From Streptomyces sp. SID9727 (lineage in GTDB: Bacteria > Actinomycetota > Actinomycetes > Streptomycetales > Streptomycetaceae), in the NCBI RefSeq assembly GCF_010550605.1, contig NZ_JAAGNI010000356.1, forward strand, positions 51,312-115,311: 64,000 bases of DNA, given 5' to 3'. Made by a program: the position numbers and the translations under genes. Shown piece after piece: positions 8,711 to 16,954 of this stretch (its first letter is position 1; the number at the start of each line of letters is the position of its first letter). Below the pieces are notes generated by a model, which was not told the origin of the DNA, ran no database searches, and saw nothing but the letters and a program-made list of their open reading frames with translations.

Positions 8711-9913
8711 TCAGGCGTGGCTGCGTCGGCGGCGCATGGCGGTGAAGCCCACGGCGCCGGCTCCGGCCGCGACGAGGCCGGCCGCGGCTGCTGTCGGGGC
8801 TGCGAGGTTGCTGCTTCCGGTTTCGGCGAGCTGCGCGGTCATGCCGGAGGTCGCCGAAGTAGTGGTGCCAGTACCCGTCGAGGCGGTGCCGGTGCCCGCC
8901 TGGGCGGAGGTGGACGAAGAAGGGGTCGTGGAGGTGTTGGTGGAGGTGGTTGCCGCCTTCTTCACCGTGACCGTGGCCTTCGGGCCGCAGGTGGTGGTGC
9001 CCCTGAACGGGATCGAGCCCTCGTTGACGATCGCGCACGGGGACAGCTCGGTCTTCCCGGCCGGGGCGTCCTTGCGGTAGGTGACGCGGACGTCGACGGT
9101 CGCGGTGCCGTGCGCGGCGAGGGAGGCGTCCTTGCCGATGACGTCGTAGCCGTAGAGGTCGGGTTCGGCGGCGGCGGTGACCGGCTTCAGCGTCGTCCAC
9201 ACGCCGGAGCGCCGGACCTGGAGGGTGGTGTAGCGGTTGGTGAACAGTACGTCCGTGACGTTCTCGTACGCCGAGGAGGTCGGGTTGTCGACGGTGGCCT
9301 TGAAGGTGATCGCCGACCCGCCGGCGGTCGCGGTGGTGGGTACGTTGATCAGGCGGGTGGTCAGCCCGTTCACCCCGACGAAGTCGAAGTCGGTGGCGTT
9401 GGCGGCGCCGGAGGCCCCGTAGGAGATCATCGTCGTCAGCTTCAGCTGCTCCGTGCCCCCGTTGCTGGCACCGTTGTGCGCGGTACCCATGGGCAGGCCG
9501 ATACGCATCTGCACGGTCTGCGACTTCCCCGCGGCCAGGGCGAGCTGCTCGGGCAGCTCACCGCCGTACACGGTGCCCTCGACGATACTCAGCGGTATCT
9601 TCTTCCACGTCGAGCCGTCGAGCCGGTACTCCAGGCTCAGGGCGTTGTCCGGCAGGGTGGTGCCGCCGTCAATGCGGTAGATCAGGCGGGCCGAGGAGGT
9701 GTCGGTTTGGCCGGTGTTGGAGGCGGTGGTGGTGAAGGCGACCGGCAGACCACCCAGCCCGATCTCCGCGGGCGCCTCGGTGGACACCGCCAGCTGCGGC
9801 GGAGCCGTGTCGGCCACGGCGGCCGGAGCCAGGGCGGCCCCCGTGATGGTCAGCAGCAGCCCGGCCGCCGAAGCGACCAGGGAGGAACGCACAGTACGCG
9901 CAATGGTGTTCAA
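8711..9913 (-). CDS. Sortase-anchored surface protein (LAETG signal)
   Basis: A 400-residue exported protein. It has an N-terminal signal peptide (SLVASAAGLLLTITGAALA, then APAAVADT), two beta-rich adhesin-like stretches, a Thr/Ser-rich linker (TSTNTSTTPSSSTS) and a C-terminal sorting signal. The signal is LAETG, a hydrophobic helix (AAAAGLVAAGAGAVGFTA) and a basic tail (MRRRRSHA). LAxTG motifs are the substrates of class E sortases in Streptomyces, so the protein should be linked to the cell wall. The start is TTG 9913 with GGGGAG eight bases upstream; the nearby ATG is followed at once by a stop. No sortase gene lies in the window. Confidence 0.85.
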   Translation of the reverse strand: MNTIARTVRSSLVASAAGLLLTITGAALAPAAVADTAPPQLAVSTEAPAEIGLGGLPVAFTTTASNTGQTDTSSARLIYRIDGGTTLPDNALSLEYRLDGSTWKKIPLSIVEGTVYGGELPEQLALAAGKSQTVQMRIGLPMGTAHNGASNGGTEQLKLTTMISYGASGAANATDFDFVGVNGLTTRLINVPTTATAGGSAITFKATVDNPTSSAYENVTDVLFTNRYTTLQVRRSGVWTTLKPVTAAAEPDLYGYDVIGKDASLAAHGTATVDVRVTYRKDAPAGKTELSPCAIVNEGSIPFRGTTTCGPKATVTVKKAATTSTNTSTTPSSSTSAQAGTGTASTGTGTTTSATSGMTAQLAETGSSNLAAPTAAAAGLVAAGAGAVGFTAMRRRRSHA

Positions 9914-10361
9914 GACATCTCCCCTGTGACGTGTGGGCGGGCGCGGCCGAATACCGCCTCTCGCCGAACGGTGGGTGGATCAACCCCGCCGTCTCACACA
10001 GTTCGACACCCCACCCCAGCCCCGGGTTGTGATCTTGTATGTCATCGTTTTGTGACAGCGTCCAACGGCCCCTCACACCCGACACGCCCACGCTGAAGCA
10101 TTAAGGCCGGTCAGGAAAACCAGCCTCTGCGGTCGCACGCCCCACGGCTCTCGGGCGCGCCGACACGTCCGGTGGCGATCCTTCCAGGTGCGGGATCCTG
10201 CTCCGGACGCCGAACCTTGGACAGCATGCTGAGTCGCGCGGACCGTTCGGGGGGAGGCAAAGGGGCGTGGCTTCGGCGTCCTACTGGTCATCTCGCCGTT
10301 CCCCGGGTCGGCCTTGACTTCCGGTCCGGAGGCGCGGCCGGGCGGGAGTGAGCCGCGGCTG
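9914..10361. other. Non-coding stretch between surface gene and IS701 scrap
   Basis: The first part (9919-10060) holds the ribosome binding site and presumably the promoter of the surface-protein gene, including a relatively AT-rich patch around 10027-10055. The remainder has no convincing reading frame on either strand. Confidence 0.4.
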
Positions 10362-10643
10362 TCAGTCGCGCCACCTGGCCACCCCTGGCGAGGACGCGCC
10401 GTCCTTCGGGAACCCGGTGTCGTCCACGACCCACACCTGAGGCCGCACCACCGCCACCGCCCGGCGGGCCAGCCTCGTGCGAACAGCGTCCACCGGCCAG
10501 GTCGACGAGGTCATGAACTGCTGCGACTGCTGGTGGTCCGCACCCCGACGTCCGGCCATCGGCTGCATCGACTTCCGACGCCCGTCCAGCAGCAGTCCCC
10601 GCACATACAACCCACCCTTCACCCGCTGGTCAGCACACGACAA
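10362..10643 (-). mobile_element. IS701-family transposase N-terminal fragment
   Basis: The translation contains YVRGLLLDGRRKSMQPMA, QQFMTSSTWP, then VWVVDDTGFPKDG with the first catalytic aspartate of IS701-type DDE transposases. It stops soon after GVAR. The rest of the transposase and both ends are absent, so this is an immobile remnant. Confidence 0.8.
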
Positions 10644-10702
10644 GGGCGCTTGGCCCGCCTGGCCGCCGGGTGGTGACGTGGCGGGGCGGGCCGTAGCGGC
10701 GG

Positions 10703-11596
10703 TCAGACCTCGGCGGGAACCTCAGGCACAGGCGATGCAGGCGCTGGCACGGGCCCGCGGTCCGCGATTGCATCTGCGGTATCCGTGTTGGTCGGTGCGG
10801 GGGCGGTGTACATCGTGTTTCCCTGTTGGCGCGACTTCTCGGCCAGGCTCTTCTTCACGAGGATCTCAAGGTTGTTGCGGACTGTCTGGACGGACGTCTT
10901 GCGGCCGGGGTAGTCCCGTGCGAGCTGGTCATGGATCTCACGGACCATGCACGGCTGCCCAGGTGTCCTGCGAAGGATTTCCAGAGTCAGCTGCCACAAT
11001 GGCAACCCCGACCTCATCTGAGGGCCCTTGCCCAGCGGTGCTGGCGCGGCGGATGCCTGCGATGCCGAGGCCCCGGTCGCCGGCTGTTTCGTCTCGGCGG
11101 CCGTCCTCTGTGCAGGCTGTGTCGCGGCCTTCTTCGCCGCTGGCTTCTTGGCGGCTGCCCTCTTGGCCGGCGCCTTCTGCGCCACAGACTTCTTCGCCGC
11201 GGCAGTCCTCGTCGATGTCTTCTTGGCCGGGGCCTTCTTCGCCGGGGCCTTTTTCGCCACGGTCTTCTTCGCCGCGGGCTTCCTCGTGGTCGTCTTCTTC
11301 TCGACGGGCTGCTCGGGCCTCTCCCCCGCCGCCTGGTCCTGCCGCTGCTGCGGGACGCCTTGGGTTGCATCGGCTGCGGTCCCGGTTTCGGAGACAACCT
11401 GTTCCAGGGCCCCGGGCAGGCTGCCCTGCGCGCTGGCCAACCAGCCCTCCTCCACCTTGAGCTGTTCCAGGCGCGCCCGGAGGTCGGTGATCTGCGCGGT
11501 GAGGTCCTCCTGCTCGCTGCGGTTGGCCGCGAGGTCTTTGGCGTACTGCTGCGCGTACTTGGTCTGGATCGGGGACTTCGCGGGCACATTGGCCAC
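10703..11596 (-). CDS. Histone-H1-like winged-helix DNA-binding protein
   Basis: A 297-residue protein in three parts. Residues 10-60 form a likely coiled coil (NRSEQEDLTAQITDLRARL). Residues 95-170 are a Lys/Ala/Pro-rich tail of repeated AKKAPAKK-type units, like histone H1 C-termini. Residues 195-265 look like a winged helix (LPLWQLTLEILRR, MVREIHDQLARDYPGRKTS, VQTVRNNLEILVKKSL). The start is GTG 11596 with AAGGAG eight bases upstream. The family is seen in actinomycete accessory DNA. A role as a nucleoid-associated or plasmid-type regulator is inferred; targets are unknown. It stands alone between mobile-element remnants. Confidence 0.75.
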   Translation of the reverse strand: MANVPAKSPIQTKYAQQYAKDLAANRSEQEDLTAQITDLRARLEQLKVEEGWLASAQGSLPGALEQVVSETGTAADATQGVPQQRQDQAAGERPEQPVEKKTTTRKPAAKKTVAKKAPAKKAPAKKTSTRTAAAKKSVAQKAPAKRAAAKKPAAKKAATQPAQRTAAETKQPATGASASQASAAPAPLGKGPQMRSGLPLWQLTLEILRRTPGQPCMVREIHDQLARDYPGRKTSVQTVRNNLEILVKKSLAEKSRQQGNTMYTAPAPTNTDTADAIADRGPVPAPASPVPEVPAEV

Positions 11597-11927
11597 GACA
11601 GCACTCCTTCTACCTGGTTGTTACTGCCGGATGCCACGCACAGCGACACAACAGCCGTTGCCTTCCCGCACAAACACCACCCTCGCGATGGGCATCTCGG
11701 TATGCGGCATTCGCCCCTCGGGGACAGGCGACAGGCTCCCTGTGCGACCATCGCGCTACCCGCCAACGGGCGGCGCTCCTGGCAGCCACGGTGCGCCCTG
11801 AGGAGCAGCAGCGTGCTCGAGGCGGATCGCACTGCGGACCAGAAACGCCTCCCCCTGCGAGGGCAGACCGGCGACGGGATCCGCTTCGCGGGCCGGGCCC
11901 TGTGCCTGCCGCCGATGGTCGCCTGGG

Positions 11928-12065
11928 CGCAGCGATCAGTTTGGCGCTGATGGGCTCCCCCGGCTCATGCCTGTGCTCTTCCACGTACTCGGCGGTGAGA
12001 ACGAACAGCGCCTCCTCAATCTGCTGACGGCGTGTGGACTGCCAGCCGATGAGCCGCTGGTCAAT
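11928..12065 (-). other. Unassigned conserved-looking peptide fragment
   Basis: Continuing in frame after the relaxase fragment, the translation reads QRLIGWQSTRRQQIEEALFV followed by LTAEYVEEHRHEPGEP. It has good coding character but no family I recognise. It may be a second gene piece fused to the relaxase remnant by deletion. Confidence 0.3.
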
Positions 12066-12071
12066 GCCAGC

Positions 12072-12416
12072 CTTCTCCGTCTTCGGCGACCGGTTGTGCT
12101 CGGTGGGCCTGCCCAGCACGCTCGCCCGCCGGGCCCTCCCGGGATCCTCGCCCGCCTGAAGGCGCTCGCGCTCGATCCGGTCACCGTCCGGCTGCCGACC
12201 CTCCCGCAAAAGCAGTCCGGCCTGCCGCTCGCCCACCGCGTCCCCGGCCGCGAGACCGACCGCGTCCAGACCCCGGCCCCGCCAGATCCCTGGCGGGACG
12301 CCGGCCTCGTCCTGGGCGACGCGCAGCGCCGTGCCCGCGGGGCGGCGGCCATCACCGACCATCACACCGCGGAAGAGGTAACGCACCCCGTCACCCGGAC
12401 GGAACGCCGCTTGAAG
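12072..12416 (-). pseudogene. MobF/TrwC-type conjugative relaxase fragment
   Basis: About 115 codons resemble the N-terminal region of actinomycete TrwC-type relaxases: PGDGVRYLFRGVMVGDGRRP, VPPGIWRGRGLDAVGL, GERQAGLLLREGR, then VLGRPTEHNRSPKTEK. The His-cluster metal site and the helicase half are missing. It faces an integrase fragment on the other strand across about 60 bp. Together they suggest the relic of a conjugative, integrative element. Confidence 0.6.
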
Positions 12417-12477
12417 CTGGGCTGCATCCGCTGGCAGCACGACGGGACACCGATCCCCGGCGACTCGCAGCAGGGCC

Positions 12478-12870
12478 CGCGACGCGGTCTGCCTGCTCGA
12501 CGTCACCACGCACAAGACCGGCACCGCCTTCACCCAGCCGGTCGACCCGATCCTCGGCCAAGCCGTCGATACCTGGCAGGCCGCTCGCCCCGACCAGCCG
12601 AAGTTCACCGACCGTCGCACCGGCGAGCTGGTAGACCCGCTATTCGCTGTCCAAGCCCGCCGCGTCTCCACCAGCTACATCAACAACACCGTCATCCCGA
12701 TGCTCTGCCGCAAGGCCGGAGTCCCGGCCGCCGATGTCCATGGGAACATCACCAGCCACCGCGCCCGGTCCACCATCACCAGCCAGCTCTACAACGCCCA
12801 AAGAACCGATGACGCTGTTCGAGCTGCAAGCCTGGCTCGGACACCGTTCGCCGCACAGGCCCGGGAGAGT
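12478..12870 (+). pseudogene. Tyrosine recombinase (phage-type integrase) fragment
   Basis: The frame gives AVCLLDVTTHKTGTAFTQPV, then KFTDRRTGELVDPLFAV, MLCRKAGVPAADVHGN and ITSHRARSTITSQLYNA, the H-x-x-R region of tyrosine recombinases. A one-base shift at about 12798 moves the continuation EPMTLFELQAWLGHRSP into another frame, and the nucleophile tyrosine is lost. N-terminal regions are not recognisable. Confidence 0.7.
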
Positions 12871-12876
12871 GTCACA

Positions 12877-13377
12877 GTGACTGCCGTGACCTTGATGAAC
12901 GTGCTCGTCGACTTCGCCCGGACCGGCCGGATCGGGCCCCTGAACTGCGGAATGCCCCTGGCCGAGGCTGAGGACCTTCTCAGCCCGGGGCGCCCGCACC
13001 CTGCCCACATCATGAAGGGGCCCGATATCGACGGCTACCCCTACTCCTGGAATGGACTGCAGCTGGTGGTCACGCAGCGCGCCATCAGCGGAATCTGGAT
13101 CAACCTCTGGCCTGGTTCGACCGCCGAACTCCCGCCGCTCGTCCTGCCCGAATCCGAGTCGTTCGAGGCCACCGTGCTCCGCGAGGAACTGCTCACGGCC
13201 CTCGACACAGCAGGCTGCCACCACGAGGTCAACCCCGTCCTCACCTTCGACGAGCAGTCGAGCATCCTCACCCAGCCCGCCGAGGTCTGCGCTGTCTTCA
13301 GCCTGCCTGGCCGAGACCACCATGTTCCGCACCGCGATCGGCACTACCTCGACGTGATGCACAAGCACATGGCTTGA
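12877..13377 (+). CDS. Hypothetical protein, ADP-ribosylation-island type companion
   Basis: A 166-residue acidic protein of a family I recall only as an uncharacterised actinomycete protein. Features are NVLVDFARTGRIGPLNCGM, DIDGYPYSWNGLQLVVTQRA, the acidic ESESFEATVLREELL and the ending HYLDVMHKHMA. No catalytic motif is evident. GTG 12877 was chosen because GGGAGAG lies seven bases upstream; GTG 12886 and ATG 12895 are alternatives. It starts right after the integrase remnant, so it may be cargo of the same lost element. The name given is positional only, not a function. Confidence 0.5.
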   Translation: MTAVTLMNVLVDFARTGRIGPLNCGMPLAEAEDLLSPGRPHPAHIMKGPDIDGYPYSWNGLQLVVTQRAISGIWINLWPGSTAELPPLVLPESESFEATVLREELLTALDTAGCHHEVNPVLTFDEQSSILTQPAEVCAVFSLPGRDHHVPHRDRHYLDVMHKHMA

Positions 13378-13634
13378 CATCGCTGATTCCACAGAATGAC
13401 CCGGGTGACCTGGCCTTCGACCTAGCCGGAGCTCCAAATGCTCGACAGGTCGGCGACGACTGCGTCTCGGTCACGCAGGAGCCCGCCCCGCTCGCGGCGA
13501 CCTGACGTCCCGCTTCGCGGGATGAAGGGCTGCGCTCCGCTCCGCCCCGGCCCTTCCGGCTTCGCCCCCGGAACCAGAAGCAGTCCGCTGACGCGGTGTG
13601 GCCGGGCTGGAGGCGGGGTACGGGCCGGCTGGGG
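13378..13634. other. Non-coding region with short GC hairpins
   Basis: No convincing gene. TCCCGC at 13508-13513 and GCGGGA at 13517-13522 form a six-base hairpin with a TTC loop, followed by more GC-rich short repeats to about 13570. This may act as a terminator for the converging genes on either side. Confidence 0.4.
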
Positions 13635-14327
13635 TCAGTCTGGGAGTTTGACCACGTGGGCTTTCGGAGGTTTGACATTCAGAGGGGTGTTGAAGTCGCT
13701 GAAGGAGGTGACGTTGCGGAAGTCGGGGCTCTTGTACACCACCTCGTAGATGTAGGGCTTGCCTTCGGTTGCTATATGGAACGTGTATGCGCCGCTCTTG
13801 TCGGTCCTGTCGGTGACGATGAGGCCGATCGTGGATACCCCGCGAGTCTTGCCGGTCTCACCCTTGACGACCTTCCCGAATGAGGCGAAGGGGTGGGTGC
13901 AGTCAGTCAGTCCGTTCTCGCCGGCTGATGCGGCAGGATCGACTGTCGTCCTACCCCAGCTCTTCTGATCCTTCCGACCTTTGGTGTCCATGCCCGAAAG
14001 CTGCATGTGCTTCAGGTTCGGGCGGATGAAGTCGGTGTCGCCGATACGGATCTGATCGAGTCTCTCACCCGTACTGGCAGCTGTTGTGAAGGAGCAGGTG
14101 CCCTTCAGGTCGGTCCTCAGCCGGGTGGTACTCCAGCGCCCGTCCTCCATGGTCATGCGCCCTGTGATTGTCACCGCCTGGAGGGACTTCATGGTCTTGT
14201 TCGCCTCGGCGAGCATCTGTCCGGCCGACTGCTCCTGCGGCTCCGTGTTCCCGGAGCACCCCGAGAGCGTGACGGCCAGGGCGATGCACGCGGCGCCGGA
14301 TGCCGCAGTACCAAAGAATATTCGCAC
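13635..14327 (-). CDS. Secreted lipoprotein, LolA/LppX-like fold likely
   Basis: A 230-residue protein starting at GTG 14327 with a GGGGGAA ribosome binding site. The signal ends in the lipobox LSGC (about residue 25), predicting lipid attachment at the outer face of the membrane. The mature part has the layout of actinobacterial lipoproteins that measure or carry ligands: AGQMLAEANKTMKSLQAVTI, a variable beta-rich middle, two further cysteines (CSF, DCTHP) and the end VKPPKAHVVKLPD. The LolA-like fold is inferred from this layout only. It stands alone, so partners are unknown. Confidence 0.75.
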   Translation of the reverse strand: MRIFFGTAASGAACIALAVTLSGCSGNTEPQEQSAGQMLAEANKTMKSLQAVTITGRMTMEDGRWSTTRLRTDLKGTCSFTTAASTGERLDQIRIGDTDFIRPNLKHMQLSGMDTKGRKDQKSWGRTTVDPAASAGENGLTDCTHPFASFGKVVKGETGKTRGVSTIGLIVTDRTDKSGAYTFHIATEGKPYIYEVVYKSPDFRNVTSFSDFNTPLNVKPPKAHVVKLPD

Positions 14328-14473
14328 GATCGTTCCCCCAGAGTTTAAATCGATCATGATAGCGGCACGGTGTCGGGGTGAACTCCAGCGCTGGTTCGGC
14401 GAGCCCGCGATGGCTTCGACGCTGCACGCAGAACGCCGCGTGCTCCGGCCTGGGCGCCCAGACCGGCGGCCGC

Positions 14474-14614
14474 GTGGTGACACCACCGCACCGCAAGTTC
14501 AAGAAGAACGCTCCTGAGTGGTATGAGGAGATGCAAGAGCGGCGGTGCAAGGAGCACTCCTCACGCCGCATCCAGGTCGAGCACGGCATCGGCCATCTGA
14601 AGAACTGGCAATGA
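14474..14614 (+). mobile_element. IS5-type transposase C-terminal scrap
   Basis: Translation gives PPHRKFKKNAPEWYEEM, then HSSRRIQVEHGIGHLKNWQ before a stop at 14614. This is the region around the last catalytic glutamate of a DDE transposase of IS5 type. Only about 45 codons remain. Confidence 0.7.
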
Positions 14615-14668
14615 GCTGATTCCAACCTGTCTGCGGTGTCCGCCAGTTGGGCGGCTCTGCAACGCGAT

Positions 14669-14725
14669 GAAGCTCCTGGTAGGAGGTGTCACGACCAAGA
14701 TCCACCGTGCCCCACCAGGAGCTTC
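14669..14725 (+). promoter_or_regulatory. Fold-back hairpin covering the IS5 transposase RBS
   Basis: GAAGCTCCTGGT at 14669-14680 pairs perfectly with ACCAGGAGCTTC at 14714-14725. The right arm contains the AGGAG ribosome binding site of the transposase starting at GTG 14728. A transcript entering from outside would fold and hide the site, whereas a transcript starting inside the hairpin would not. This is a known way for IS elements to limit expression from external promoters; here it is inferred from sequence. Confidence 0.6.
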
Positions 14726-15520
14726 GCGTGCTTGTCTACCCGTCGTCGATTGATCTGTCCAGCCGCACCTTGCGGTACCTGAGTGCTCGGCTGTGTACCC
14801 GGCGAGGGGAAATTGGGACACGCTGGCGGCGTCTGCCCGCAGGACGGCAGGCCCTGCTCGCTCTGGCTCACCTGAGGTGCGGTGATACCTATGCCCAACT
14901 GGCCGCCGGGTTCCGCATCGGCATCGCAACGGTCTATCGCTACATACGCAAGGTAATCGACGTCCTGGCCGCCCTCGCCCCGACCCTGACCGAGGCGATG
15001 AAGACCGTCCGGACCAAGGCGTTCGTGATCCTGGGCGGCACCCTCCTGCCGATCGACCGGATCGCCGCCGACACCCCGTACTACTCCGGGAAACGCAAGC
15101 GTCACGGCATGAACGTTCAGGTCCTCACCGATCCGTTCGGCCGGCTGCTGTGGGCTTCCCCCGCCCTGCCCGGGTCCGTCCACGACCTGACCGCCGCACG
15201 GGCGCACGGGATCATCGACGCGCTCGCCGCGGCCGATCTGAAGTGCTGGGCGGACAAGGCGTACCAGGGCGCCGGCCACCTCATTCGCGTCCCGTTCCGA
15301 GGTCGTCGCCTCAAGCGGTGGCAGCGCCGGCACAACAGCACGCACGCCAAGATCCGCTGCCTCGGCGAGCAGGCCATGGCAACTCTGAAGAGCTGGCGCC
15401 TTCTGCGGAATCTCCGCTGCAGCCGACGGCCTGGCCGCGCTGACCGCCTGGGTCGAGCACGGCAAGGGAGCCATGGGCTCACCGTGCGGCGGAGACCGAT
15501 CGAGAATGTATTACCGGTTA

Positions 15521-15612
15521 GACAGGTGACGAAGGGGCTGCGGGTCCGGCGCTCCGGTCACCGGTCGGCTCGGACGATGGCGCGTTCTTGCACCTCGATA
15601 CGGTCACCTGTC
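15521..15612. promoter_or_regulatory. Inverted 10-bp motif pair upstream of CGNR gene
   Basis: GACAGGTGAC at 15521-15530 recurs inverted (GTCACCTGTC) at 15603-15612, the second copy touching the -10 element of the CGNR gene. The motif appears again at 17975-17984 upstream of the exported hydrolase. A likely operator; the binding protein is not shown. Confidence 0.45.
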
Positions 15613-15617
15613 AGAAT
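15588..15617 (+). promoter_or_regulatory. Promoter of a probable leaderless CGNR transcript
   Basis: TTGCAC at 15588-15593 and CAGAAT at 15612-15617 are spaced 18 bp, close to a sigma-HrdB-type promoter. Transcription would begin near 15623-15625, at the GTG start codon 15624, so the mRNA would have little or no leader. No ribosome binding site precedes the GTG. Confidence 0.55.
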
Positions 15618-15623
15618 GGTGAC

Positions 15624-16187
15624 GTGAACCTCGACCATGTCTTCGTCTGCGGGAACCCGGCGCTCGACTTCGCGGCCACCCTCCGGGCCCGGCGGTCGAC
15701 GCGCTTCGAGATGTTCGCGTCTCCGGACCGGCTCAACGCCTGGTACCTGGAGTCCGGGCTCGTGGACGCGGTCGTCCCCGGCACCGAGGACGACGTCCGG
15801 GCGGCGGTCACCGTGCGCGAGGCCGCCTACCGGCTGATCACCGACCGCCGCCTCGGCGAGGAGTCCGACCGCGAGGCACTCGCCGTGCTCAACGCCGCCG
15901 CGCGCAGGCCGCCCGTAACGCCTCAGCTCACCCCGGCGGGCCGGCACACCGAGGCGACGCCCGCCCAGGCCCTGGCCACCGTCGCCCAGCGAACGGTCGA
16001 GCTGCTCAGCGGCCCGGACGTGCCCTTGCTGAAGGAGTGCGGCAACCCCGAGTGCACGCGCGTCTACATCGACCGGTCCCGGGGCATGCGACGGCAGTGG
16101 TGCGGCATGGAGTCCTGCGGCAACAAGTACAAGGCCGCCGCCTACCGGGCCCGCAAGAAGACCGCGGCGGCGGACGCCGCGAGCTGA
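15624..16187 (+). CDS. ABATE/CGNR zinc-finger transcription regulator
   Basis: A 187-residue cytoplasmic protein. The N-terminal ABATE domain begins NLDHVFVCGNPALDFAATL, followed by a helical, arginine-rich middle. The C-terminal treble-clef zinc finger reads CGNPECTRVYIDRSRG, then WCGMESCGNKYKAAAYRARK. The classical CGNR tetrad is CGNK here. Members of this family are putative DNA-binding regulators. GTG 15624 was chosen because homologues start at this position and a promoter ends just before it; an in-frame ATG at 15588 overlaps the promoter. It is monocistronic and may regulate itself through the inverted motif at its promoter (inference). Confidence 0.85.
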   Translation: MNLDHVFVCGNPALDFAATLRARRSTRFEMFASPDRLNAWYLESGLVDAVVPGTEDDVRAAVTVREAAYRLITDRRLGEESDREALAVLNAAARRPPVTPQLTPAGRHTEATPAQALATVAQRTVELLSGPDVPLLKECGNPECTRVYIDRSRGMRRQWCGMESCGNKYKAAAYRARKKTAAADAAS

Positions 16188-16343
16188 CGGGCGCCGGCCC
16201 CGGATCGCGCGGGGTGGGCCTTCGGCTCTCCGGCGCCGCCCGGGCGGACTCGGGGTGGGCGGCCGCGCGCAGTTCGCGCGACGCGCTGTGCCGGTGGCTC
16301 ATGACGGTGCCCTGCGCCCCCGCCCCCCGCCTGGCTCTCCGCG

Positions 16344-16829
16344 CTACCGCCCGGTGGCGGCCTGGTGCAGATGACGGCTCACGTCGCCCACCATGCGGAT
16401 CTGAACCCTCCGCTCCACGAAACGCCACTGCCCTTCGCGGCGGGCGAAGCGGTCGCGGTACCGGCCCGCGGCGACGGGCTGCAGCGGCAGGTCGGCGAGC
16501 GACTGGAGGACGGTGACGTACGAGCGCGCGACCGCCGCGCCCGCCTGTTCGTCCACCTGGACGCGGATGTTGGTGGTGACGTGCTGCGTACGCGGCGTGC
16601 CGTCGGCATGGACGATCACGGTGTTCCGGAACATCTCCTCGATCGCGGCGCTTCCGCCGACCGGCTCGCCGCTGCCGTGGAACGTGGCGTCGGCCAGCAG
16701 AGCGCCGAGGCCGGCGAAGTCGCCGTCGTCCACGAGTTCGGCGTACCGGGCGATCAGGTTCTCGATGATCCGGTGACTCGGCAGGGAGTCGCCGAGCGGG
16801 CAGGAGGGCGCGGGCACGAACTTCTCCAT
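16344..16829 (-). CDS. SnoaL-like (NTF2-fold) protein
   Basis: A 161-residue protein with the NTF2-like pattern: IIENLIARYAELVDDGDFAG near residue 20, a mid-segment HADGTPRTQHVTTNIRVQV, then AVARSYVTVLQ and RYRDRFARREGQWRFVERRV. Such proteins are cyclases, isomerases or dehydratases, or have no known activity. The strongest relatives act on polycyclic or steroid-like substrates, but no substrate can be assigned here. ATG 16829 starts it. The next minus-strand gene upstream is a 57-residue peptide gene 125 bp away. Confidence 0.8.
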   Translation of the reverse strand: MEKFVPAPSCPLGDSLPSHRIIENLIARYAELVDDGDFAGLGALLADATFHGSGEPVGGSAAIEEMFRNTVIVHADGTPRTQHVTTNIRVQVDEQAGAAVARSYVTVLQSLADLPLQPVAAGRYRDRFARREGQWRFVERRVQIRMVGDVSRHLHQAATGR

Positions 16830-16954
16830 GGTGGCCTTCGAGGGGCGGGTGGCTCTCGCGCGACGAGGGGCGCGGGTGATTCATCGGGGGTACCCAGGGC
16901 GGCCGTGGCCCGCGCGGCGGCCGCCGTACGGGGCGAAGGGGCCGAACGGTGCTG

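Larger units (their letters stand above)
14728..15627 (+). mobile_element. IS5-family (DDE_Tnp_4) transposase with replaced C-terminus
   Basis: An almost complete transposase. It has an N-terminal helix-turn-helix (DTYAQLAAGFRIGIATVYRY), then GGTLLPIDR with the first aspartate, PALPGSVHDLTAARAHG with the second, YQGAGHLIRVPFRGRR, and GEQAMATLKSWRLL with the glutamate. After about 15420 the family sequence stops and unrelated frame continues to 15627, so the last residues are lost. GTG 14728 was chosen because of the AGGAG upstream. The right end of the element is not evident, and it is probably immobile. Confidence 0.75.

Noticed and set aside
13500..13570. Streptomyces telomere palindromes
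   Set aside because: One hairpin with a TTC loop resembles telomere units, but there is no series of palindromes and genes continue on both sides.
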